A stretch of 64,000 nt of DNA from Chrysopilus asiliformis. Lineage: Eukaryota > Arthropoda > Insecta > Diptera > Rhagionidae. Under the pieces are notes generated by a model. The model was not told the origin of the DNA. It saw only the letters and a program-made list of their open reading frames with translations, and did no database searches. Positions 26,553 to 36,800 of this stretch are shown piece by piece; within the stretch, counting starts at the first letter, position 1, and the number at the start of each line of letters is the position of its first letter. A program made the position numbers and the translations under genes. The DNA is taken from assembly GCA_964034945.1 (NCBI GenBank), contig OZ035964.1, positions 7,283,328-7,347,327 of the forward strand. The letters run 5' to 3'.

Positions 26553-27745
26553 TCACATCAAATCCCACAATTTGAATTAAAAATCTTGCAAAAAACTATG
26601 AAAACTTATTGACAGAAATCAAGTCTACATTCGATGTCCATTTGCTTGTCTTTTGCTGTGAAAATTTTTTCGATTTTTTTAACGAATTTTTTTGATTTTC
26701 CAAATGACTTTAGCTAGAGATTTGAAATTTTGCACAAATGCGAGTCTCGTTAAAAGAAAGAATTGGTAAAAAAATGGGCAAAATCGGATAACCCCTTCCC
26801 CTCTTCCCGCTGAAAATTGAAGTTTTTGGCGATTTTATCGAAAACGGTTCACCGTATCGAAAAAGTTCCAAAGACATAAGTATTTACAATGTAATTTTAC
26901 ATAATTCACTCATATATCATAAAGTCGCCCGAATCACATTTATGGTATTTTATGTCGCTCAAAGATTTTCGATTTTCTTCGAACATTTTTTCCATTTCAG
27001 ATTTGCCTGAAAACAGTTTTTTCAAAAATTCATATCTTTTGACCTGTTTATCGTAGATGCACACTCTTTTCAGCAAAATGTAGGGAAATTGTCTAAATTT
27101 TTCAAATAAAGTATCGTTAGAAAAAAGTTTCATCCAAATTTTTTCACGGCGAGGAAAACATTCAGTAAATTCGAGAAAACTCCTTTCCTGGTTACTTATT
27201 TCAATGAAACTTTCTACTGTTAGATGTAAAATACAATTTTATACAACTTATTTAAAGACATAAAGGTGGCATTTCAAACTGTTTTCGTGTTATGAACCGA
27301 AAACCAACCCGTAGTGGAAGAAAAGCACTTGAAAATTTTAAAAAAGGGGGAAAGAGTGGTTAGATTTAATTTTGGTATATAGCCGAATTATGTAGAATTA
27401 CATTGTAAACACTTTTCTCTTTGAAACTTTTTTGATAAACCGAACCGTTTTCAAGAAAATCGCCAAAAACTTCAATTTTTGCCGGGAAGGGGGGAAGGAG
27501 TTATCCGATTTTGCCCATTTTTTTACCAATTCTTTCTCTTTACGATACTTATATTTGTGCAAAATTTCAAATCTCTAGCTAAAGTCATTTGGAAAATAAA
27601 AAAAATCGTTAAAAAAATCGAAAAAATTTTCACAGCAAAAGACAAGCAAATGGACATCGAATGTAGACTTGATTTCATTCAACAAGTTTTTATAGTTTTT
27701 TGAAAGATTTTTAATTCAAATTGTGGGATTTGATGTGAAAATGCA
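26553..27745. repeat. 1.2-kb palindromic unit, right copy
   Basis: Direct, nearly identical copy of 22623-23822. It shares the 20-mer CCAACCCGTAGTGGAAGAAA and the interior around AAAAAAGGGGGAAAGAGTGG. Confidence 0.75.
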
Positions 27746-30636
27746 AATTCGCTTTGAAAATGCCAATTGCTACGTAATTTTATCCATTAAATGGGAAGAA
27801 AACAAAAAAATTAAAAAAGAAATTTCCCCTTCTGTTGTCACCGTCAAATTTTCGCTGATTTTCGTCGTTCCCAGGCTGTTTTCTTTCAGATCTTTCACCT
27901 GTTTTACGGCAAAATACCTGCAAAATATATACGCCTAAAAACGAAGCATTTTCCTCCTACCAATATTTGGAATATTGCAAATTTGATTTATTTTCATTTT
28001 GGCGCGAATTTTTTTAGTTGTCAAGAGGGGAATTTCTAATCTAACAAGCATAATGGAAGCATGGGAACTATAATTGAAAATTAAAGCGGGTGATTTTGTA
28101 TTTCAGTTGATAGAAGCTTAACCAGTTTGAATAATTTAATGTTTTATTTACCTTTTCTTATACTTTCCAATTCTTAAAAATATTTAATAGTCCAACATTT
28201 ACTCAATACTACTATTTCGGATTACATTTAAAATCAATCGTGACCAATTGCCACTAAAACTTTCTCCATTTACCTTCATTTCTAAATTATTGCCATTAGT
28301 TGGCTTTAATTAATTTTTTTTTCGCCATTTTATAGAGGTTTATATGAAATCGAATAAAAATTTGACTGTTCGCGCTAATATTTCCTAGACGGCTAGTTTG
28401 CCGCAAAAATCTTCCATTTAGATTTTGTAGCCCTGTTAATTTACTACAAGTTTGGTCAAAGATGTTGCCCCCTAAAATGCACCTGTAATGAAATATTCAC
28501 AAAACGCCATAATTGAATTTCCTCATATCAAAGAAAATCAAATGAAATAAAAAAAAACTTCTTCCCGCCTTGCTCAATTATTCCACTGAATCCAAATGAA
28601 AATTTCGGTTCGAGTTCTGGCTAAAATTGGGTTCGAAGTCTGGCATTTAGGGGAAAAAAAATAAAACTCAATAGATGGCGCTGTTATCAATCAAAACGTG
28701 CCAATCCAGAATTTTTAGACCAGTAATTTTGAGCAACTTTGAACAACTTTGAGCCTTATTGTTAACTCATAGAACTCAAATTTGCTATTGTGGAATACGA
28801 AAGGCTGATTTTCAATAAAATAATCCCAATGGAATCTTAAGAAAAAATTCAAATACGAAAATAAAAATATTTTAAAATCCTAAAATGTTTTTTCATGGAG
28901 TTTCGGCTATACGCACATTGAACGCTTTGCTCCATACCATGCTTCGTCTCGTGCCTGTTTCCTCCCTGTGAAATCTTTGATTTTTCCGTGTAAATTTTGT
29001 ATTTATCTTCGCAACGAGAAAGTTAAAATTCTGAAATAAGGCACAAATGCGTGTCCCGTAAAAATAAAGAATTGGTAAAAAAATGGGCAATATCGGATCA
29101 CTTCTTCCCTGATTTCGGGGGAAAAAATCGAGCTTTTGGCGAATTTCTCGAAAACCTTTCGTTCAATCGAAAAAGTTAAAAAGAAAAAAGTGTTTAGAAT
29201 ATAAAATTTCCATAATTCGACGATTGCGAAAAATTCAATCCGTCCACTTTTTCCTCTCCTCCCAGTAAAAATTGGGGTTTATGGCGATTTTATCGAAAAT
29301 GGCAAGGCGAATCGAAAAAGTTTCAAAGAGAAAAGATTTTAGAATGCAATTTTACATAATTCATTCATACATCATAAATTCGACCAAACCACATTTATTG
29401 CGTTTTATGTCATTCAAAGAGTTTTCATTTTCTCCAAAAAAAATTTTCCATTGCAGATTTACCTGAAATCAATTTTTCTTCAAAAATTCATATCTTGCGA
29501 CTTGTTTATCGTAGATGCACACTCTTTATAGCAAAATGTGAGCAAATTGTCTGAACTTTTCAAAAATACTATTGTGAGAAAATAATTTCCCACAAAAATG
29601 TTCACGACAGAGGAAAATCTGGAGAAATTCGGAAAAAAACTCTTATTGTGACTATATATGTTTAAGAAATTTTACTGTTAGATGCTAAATACAACTCTAT
29701 ATCACTTCTTCAAAGGCATAAAATTATTAATTCTAATTATTTTCGTGTTATGATTCGAAAACTAACTCGTAGTGACAGAAAATCACTGGAAAAAATCGCC
29801 AAAGATGAACAATTTTACCGACAAGGCAGAAACGTGTAACCGCACTTAATTTTTGTGTATGGTCGAATTATGTAAAATTGCACTCTTAACACTTTCCTAT
29901 TTGAATTTTCTTCGATACGGAGAACCGTTTTCAAGAAAATCGCCAAAAACTTCAATTTTCGGCGGGAAGAGGGGAAGGGGTTATCCGATTTTGCCAATTT
30001 TGTAACCAATTCTTTCGTTTAACGAGACTCGCATTTGTGCAAAATTTCAAACCTCTAGTCGTTTGGAAAATCAAAAAATTTCGCAAAAAAAAATCGACGG
30101 AATTTTCGTAGGGAAAAACAAATGGACATTAAATCAAATGCAAACTCGATTTTATTAAAAAAAAACTTTATGGTTTTCTGAAAGATTTTTTAAATTGTTG
30201 GAATGTAATGTGAAAATGCAAAATCGCTTTGAAAATGCGAATTTCTAAGCAATTTTATTGAAGAAAACAACAGAAATTTCCATTTTTTTTGTCACTGATT
30301 TTCCTCGTTTCCTAATTTTCCTCGTCTTCGCAGATTTTTCACCAGTTTTAGGAGAAAATACGTGCAAAAGCTATCCGCATAAAAACGAAGTATTTTCCTA
30401 CACTAAAAATCTGTAATTTTGCATATTTAAAGTATTTTCATTATGGAGGGAATTTTTTTTAGCTACCAGTAGAAGAATTTCTCACGGCCCAATCTAGTCG
30501 GAAGCATAGGAACTTTGTTCAATATTTTTTTGTTATTTTAAAAGGAAAATGTTTGCAACCAATTTCTGGTCATAACATTTAATTTCACATGATTTTCATT
30601 TAGATTTAGTAGCAGATTTGTATTTTCCACTATTTT

Positions 30637-30651
30637 CCACTAGATGGCGCT
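30637..30651 (+). promoter_or_regulatory. CTCF-consensus-like motif
   Basis: CCACTAGATGGCGCT fits the published CTCF consensus CCASYAGRKGGCRSY at every position. Weaker relatives are TCAATAGATGGCGCT at 22252 and 28668, and an inverted AGCGCCATCTTTT at 20388. Only the motif is visible. Binding is inference, and the site sits in repeat DNA. Confidence 0.35.
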
Positions 30652-31724
30652 GAGAAATCTTTGGTAAAATTTTTCGTTAAAATGAAAATAATGAAATTAT
30701 TTACAATTACCGACTGAAAATGGGAAAAAAAGTTTATTTCGTTTCGTAGCATAAATCGTTGATGGCATTTTACAGTCAAAATAGGAAAAAAGTCAAAAAA
30801 ACTCAAATTTACTCGAAAAATTCAAAAATTTCGCGCGGACAGGAATGCCACACGAAAGGGTCTTCCTCGAATTGAAAAAAATTCAAGTGCCCTCCCGTCA
30901 TCCACCTGGCAGTTTTTTTCGTTGGCGTCATTCGCGAGTGCTGTTTTTTAGCGTCTTGTAAATTTTTTTATCGGATTCGCGTGCAAAAAATCAAAATTTC
31001 GGTGATTTTTTGCAATCCATTTAAGGGTTGATCGTTTCTCTTTCCGAAAATCGTAAAATGCCACCGTGCCGATAATTAATTCAGGCGCAAGTGCCATCTG
31101 ACTGTCAGTCGGTTTCTTTTATTTTTCCGGCTTTTTTTCTTTCTAGAAAAAAGTAGAATGCTGAAGTTTTCCGATGATTTTATTGCAATAACGAGAAAAA
31201 CAGAAATGCAAATTGGATATCGGAGGAACGGTTTTATGCTGTGGAAATCAAAAAATCCAGGTAAGTGTTTCTAGTTTTTTGTTTTACAGGAAAAAACAAA
31301 AGTTTCAATGGCGCGCGTCTGTCTGGATCACCATCCAAAAATTTTATAATAAAAAGAAAAACACAACAAAATACGGATTTTCCGAAAAATTTGTTAAAAA
31401 GGATTTTTGTATAGAATACGTGACGCATTTAAGAATTTCGCCGCAGGTGCATTCGTTCAGAGCGTTTTTGCCGTTGTAAAACCATTTGAAAAAGATTGTA
31501 CAAAAAATCTTTAATTAAATTCAGAAAAAATAAATTTCAGTAAGCAAATAAAATAATAATTGTAAAAGTAGGGCTTTTTTAGCACGCGTCTTTGCGGTCG
31601 CGGTCGCGTATTCTAAAAGAAATCAGTCATAGAAAAATTAAAAGGAAAATTGAAAAATTAAAATAAAAATTCTATTGGCCAAAAAATTAATAATAATTTT
31701 GTGTTTCAAGTCACTAAGCATCTT

Positions 31725-31808
31725 CGGAAGCTATGCTATGCATCTTCGGAAGCCGCTATGCATCTTTGGAAACCGCTATGGATCTTTGGAAGCCACTAAG
31801 CATCTTCG
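31725..31808 (+). repeat. Short tandem repeat, about 4 units
   Basis: GCATCTTCGGAAGC and its variants (GCATCTTTGGAAACC, GGATCTTTGGAAGCC) recur every 22-27 bp. Confidence 0.6.
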
Positions 31809-31944
31809 TTCAATAGAGTTTTCACAACATCATCAACACAAACCGCCACCATCCCGCTTTCGGTAAGTCTTTTTTCAAGATTACTCTTTTATTTATTTTT
31901 ATTTCTATTTACTTAAATAAAAAATTTCTGTGAGTGTGAATATT

Positions 31945-32165
31945 TGTTTGGGTTGCCATCGCAGGATTCTCTCCAAATTTCTTAGGGTTGGTGGAAAATT
32001 TGTGGTTTGCTCCCACTCCCCTTCTCTTTGGATTGTTGTCAGTGATTTCCCCGAAATATCTTAAATTTTATGTAAAATTTATTGCCTCCCCCTCACCTCT
32101 TAAACTTTGTATGAAATTTATATTTGGTAGGGTTGCCACCGCAGGATTTCCTCAAAATTCTTTAA
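31945..32165 (+). repeat. Imperfect direct duplication, about 180 bp
   Basis: GGGTTGCCATCGCAGGATT (about 31950) recurs as GGGTTGCCACCGCAGGATTT (about 32130). CTCTTTGGATTGTTGT appears at about 32026 and again at about 32434, beyond the MITE. Confidence 0.6.
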
Positions 32166-32384
32166 CACTAGAATGCCCGATGGAGTCATTTTGACTCATT
32201 TTTTTGTCATCAATTTTTTCCTAGTGAATTTTACGTGAAGACCTATCGTGACTTTTATATATAGATTTTTCATCATGATTTCAAATAAACCACGCACAAA
32301 CGATTTTTTTTTCAATACAATTATCATGTCGAAATGACTCCATTTGGGTATCTAAGGGTATTGCTACTATCGGGCATTCTAGTG
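32166..32384. mobile_element. piggyBac-like MITE, 219 bp, TTAA target
   Basis: Terminal inverted repeats CACTAGAATGCCCGATGGAG and its mirror ATCGGGCATTCTAGTG are flanked on both sides by TTAA (32162-32165 and 32385-32388), the hallmark target of piggyBac. No coding capacity. It sits inside the second unit of a direct duplication, so the uninterrupted sequence can be inferred. Confidence 0.8.
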
Positions 32385-32799
32385 TTAAACTTTATGGGAA
32401 ATTTATTGTTTTCCTCCCCCCTCCCTCATCACTCTCTTTGGATTGTTGTGGTAAAAGTGGGCTGGAGTGATGCTTTTAGGCATTGTATATTTTATGGTTT
32501 TGCGGCGCATTTTTGCAGCGACACAAGGGTTACCAATATTAAAGATTGTTTTTTTTTCATATATATATTTTTTTATGTAATCGCTTTACAATATCCGAAT
32601 TTTTTTACATTTTACGCATTTAACATACATATAACATCAATTATAATATGTAATATAACATTTAAATACATATGATAGTCGATAATTATACAAAAATAAA
32701 TTAATGAAACATTTTCATTGTTACGAAATAACAATTAGTCATGGTAACAGCTTAATTTTAATTTTAAAACTTAGAAAAAAAAAGAAAAAACAAGAAGAA

Positions 32800-32818
32800 A
32801 ATAAATAAATAAATAAAT
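32800..32818 (-). promoter_or_regulatory. AU-rich element in the presumed 3' UTR
   Basis: On the minus strand this reads ATTTATTTATTTATTTATT, overlapping AUUUA pentamers about 150 bases after the stop codon of the RhoGAP gene. Such clusters are known to bind mRNA-decay factors. That it is transcribed is inference. Confidence 0.4.
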
Positions 32819-32970
32819 GATTAAAATAAATTAACGAAACAAATCAACAATAGAAAAATTTTTAAAAGGGAATATTATGATGAATGGTTTATAATAATAA
32901 TAATAATAATGTTTTATAAAATAGTTAATAAATTCTAAGATAATTTTAGGTTGTAGAAATTGTTGGTATT

Positions 32971-33839
32971 TTATTTGGCCGATCGTTGTGCACTCGAAAT
33001 TAGCTCCTGACGTTTATAAATCGGACCTTGCGATGATCGCCGTTGAGGCTGTTGCGGTTTTTGTGCCAGCTGTGACAATTGTTGCTGGTCTTGCTGTTGA
33101 TCGGCAACATTAGATGACGTTTGCGTAGATCCTCGTTGTGCAGCGCTAGCATCACCGCCCGAATCGCTTGGGATTATGTCACCGGTTTTATGTTTTTTAT
33201 TCTGCATCATTAGAATTCGTTCAAAGTCGGCTGTCTTCGATCTTAGAACAGCACCACCGATATTTGTGATACTTGGTGTTATTTTCGGTTCGGTATGTGC
33301 CAATCCTAACGGTGCTGTATTACCGCCCATGTAGCCCATGTAGCCACCACCACCACCGCCATTACCTGATGATGATCCTTGGCCATGCGATTGTGTTTGT
33401 GGTGCCTTTGATGCCGCTGTATTGCCAAAAAATCCCGGCATCGATTGCTTTCGGGCGGGTGTACGTCCGGCACTTTCTGAACGTTTTCGAGTTGGGGAAG
33501 ATACCGCCTGACCACTGCTTGGAATGCCACCATTTTCTTCGTAACCACCACCGCCGCCACCAGATGTCGCCACCTTATTATGCGTACCTGACAATGATGG
33601 GTTAAGCAATCGTCCTTCAAATGATATCGGAATTTGATATGTGGCTGCCGATCCTGAACTGCCAGCTGGTCCTGCTTGTCCCATTGTCGGTGGAGTCGGT
33701 GAGGGAGACATCGATGCGGTCCCAGACGAATCCTTTCGCCCGATATTTGGTGAAATTGATAAAGAACCCGACATTATTTGCGATTCGGCCGTTCTCGATT
33801 GCGGACTGCGTCTCTGCTGTTGTATACCAATAGCAACAC
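32971..33839 (-). CDS. RhoGAP exon 11 (residues 1460-1748, stop)
   Basis: Acceptor CTCGGTAG|GT keeps phase; TAA stop at 32971-32973. The sequence is rich in Ser, Gly and Gln and includes [20 protein letters not shown] and a basic C-terminal tail. The preceding intron is 70 bp. An AG 21 bases upstream (TTTTACAG) would shift the frame and is rejected. Confidence 0.88.
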
Positions 33840-36800
33840 CTACCGAGTATAAAACGAATCACTGTAAAATATCAATTTGATCATTTAGGGGTTAAACTTT
33901 TTTTTTTACCTTCAACATTATTATCTTCAATATATGGAATATCGGATAGATCAAATCGTCCAGAGCTATCGCCGCCGCCACCACCTTCGTTACCACCACC
34001 ACCACTCTCGCCACCACCACTGTCTATTACAGTACCGCCCATCCATTGATTGTGCTGCTGTTGATGAATATTGCTGCCTGCTTGCATTTGAACTGGAATT
34101 TTAAGGCTAGCCGTTACCACTCCAGTGCCATGTAGAACAAATGGCGATGATAATCGCCTTGAAGTTGGCGAAACTGGCGCCCCACCAGCTGACGTAGCTG
34201 TCGGTGATTGGGTCGACGATGAATCAGTCGACGAGCTGCGAGTTTTATTTAATAATAATGCTGTGGAATGACTGTCGTCTAATATATTTTGTCCACCACT
34301 TACACCAACAACATTGGAATTATTATTATTTATATTATTAGTGGCTTGTGAGGTTTGCGGATTCGTGCCTAGCATCATGTATCGATCACGTCGACGCCTA
34401 AAAAGTGTTTTTTTCAAAATTAATTTTATTATAATATATAAATATAACGCGGAATCCGAAATTCTACCGGCTAATATTAGATTTGAAACTCGTATTATCT
34501 ACTTTCGGGCGTTTCATATAATATGAAATATTATATATCTATGGCAAAAGCCCAAAACATATTTTGTCGATTTTGAGGCATGCCCAAATCGATCGGACCG
34601 ATGACATTGGGTTTGCCCGAAAATCGACTTAAGATATTTCCATAAATCGATGATACCTTCGTGCTGCAACAGAGTTTCCATTGGGATCACCACCTTTGGC
34701 GGCGTTTTCATGAAGGAAATCCTCCCTTAGATATATTCGCCGGTTTAGCTGATCACCAAATGAGTATCCGCTACCGCTGCCGCCACTACTTTGGTGCTGT
34801 TGATTGTGAGATGGTGACATCACTGGTGGCGGTGAGCACAGAGGGGTTGTTGTCGAGCTTCCACTATCCATATCATCGCTAAGTCCATACCTATTGAAAT
34901 TTCAATTCGAATTGTTTTAAAAATTTCGGTATTTTTTTTACAAACGGAATCTTTTCGACCAATAAGATCAATGCTTTCAACGATGGGGACATGAAAGCTT
35001 TGATCTCATTGGTCGAGGAAGCTCATTCGCCTGAATTGAGCTTTAGACAGGTTTCACTGTATCCGGTATAATCCTAAGTAACACAAAAGGTCGTAAAGTG
35101 GTCGTTGCGTCTTTAATTACGTAACTTTATGGTCGTGACGACCATTTTACGACATTTTTGTGATACCTGGAGTCGCAGTCAAAGGATCTTTTAGATAAAA
35201 GTTTTCACATTAGGTTCATAGTTCACCGATGTCTAAAATTTCTTAACCCATTAACGTCCGCTGAGTTAACTTTCGCTTGGGACTATGTAGCTCTTGATTT
35301 AAATCTTTATACCGCATTCTGTTTAAAAATTTCCGCCCGCGGAGCGCATTTATTAATCCTTTATCCTTAGGTTTTTTGTTAGTGTTCCGATTTCGTCATA
35401 CCCCTCCCCACCCACCCTACCCGGGCTCTCATCTTGTCCCGGATAGACTCACAAAAAAAAGAAATATAATTTAAACACAAACTAACTCTAATTTGTCGGC
35501 CAAGTCGCGTCGATCACATAAATAATTCAGTTGTGTTGGATAAGAGTCCATCATGTTGGTGTAAATTTCATCAATTATTTCAGATGGTACACGGAATAAC
35601 TCCTCGAAATGATCAATCATTGTTCTGAAGAGAAAAAAACAATTATTATAATTAATTCAAATTTTCAAAATTCAATGCGATTTTTATGTGTCTGTTTCAT
35701 ACGCAGGGCAAATGACCGGGCATTTCATATTCCATCATGGCACAGAATAATCACTGCCCTTATATGCCAATCACTGATAGATTTAAAAAAATAGTCTAAA
35801 GCGGACTTACTATGACGACTCTCAACGTTCAAAAGGAAAATCTTACTTAAAAAAAATCTAGCCGCGTATGAAATGCAGGGCAAATAAATAAATGCTGTTT
35901 TCCGACATTTCAAAAACTATTAATTTTAAGCAACGAGTTTCTTATTTTTTCATCAAAACCTATTGTTTTTGATTGACCAGCAAGCAGCATGGCAAAACTT
36001 GCCCTGCGTATGAAATAAACGTGCTTTTTGTTCACCTTATCACATTAATAACGTCGATTTGTTCATCGATTTCCTGTTCGGTGGTCGCATTTTGACCCGG
36101 CACAGAATAATGAAGGATATTTGGCGCAAATACTGTTGCCAAATTACTGCTATCCATTTTATTACCAACTGATAGGATAACACCATCTCGTGAGGCGACA
36201 TCATCAGATGACCGGACAATTTTCGCCAAGAATTTCAACAGTTCGTATAGCGTGTCACGATGAGCAACAGGTAAAAGTTGAACCAGGTGAGATAACGCCT
36301 CTAGCTGAAGACGACGATTTCGTATCTCTAAAAAGTTTTAAGGTAGAGAGAGAGAGGTCCAAATATTTATTGTTTTTTTTTTAGAATTTGTACATGGGTC
36401 TGTCCATCAACTACGTCACACTTTTAAAGAGTTGGAGAAGCGAAAGGGGGGGGGGGGGGGGGGGGGGTTGGTCTGCTTGATATAAAGTCCAATTTAGACT
36501 AACGATTGCGATTACGATGGAGCTTCCTCACCAATAAGATCAAAGCTTTCATGTCCTTATCGTTGAGAGCTTTGACGTCATTAGTCAAGAAGCTTCAATC
36601 GTAATCGCGAGCGTAATCGCAAGCGTAATCGTAATCGTCAGTGTGATACGGGCATAACGATGATATGAAACATCTTAACTCTTAAACAGGCAATCGGCCA
36701 CTATTTTTTCCTGGTCAATACGTCTACGATTTATATAGTATTTGCCTGAAACCTCCTACCCATCCCACATGAAATCTTTTTGAAAAAATTGAAAAAAAAA

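Larger units (their letters stand above)
19720..31346. repeat. 11.6-kb nested inverted-repeat complex
   Basis: The outer ends are inverted copies of each other. ATTTTTTGGATGGTGATCC at about 19726 mirrors GGATCACCATCCAAAAATTT at about 31327. The next blocks inward also match in inverse order: 19800-20110 with 31000-31300, 20130-20300 with 30770-30960, and 20530-20700 with 30320-30510. Several internal segments recur in both orientations, notably TTTTGCACAAATGCGAGTC at about 21050, 22800, 26730 and, inverted or diverged, near 23630, 27560 and 30030. No long coding frame was recognised. The arms are clearly diverged, so this is an old palindrome with later rearrangement. It may be a foldback-type mobile element (inference). 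Confidence 0.75.

Noticed and set aside
32965..32971. AATAAA overlapping the RhoGAP stop codon as polyadenylation signal
   Set aside because: Too close to the stop to define a useful 3' end without transcript evidence; AT-rich DNA contains many chance matches.
33617..33862. Alternative frame for the start of exon 11 using acceptor TTTTACAG
   Set aside because: It shifts the reading frame and loses the 267-codon Ser/Gly/Gln frame, and it stops within the exon.
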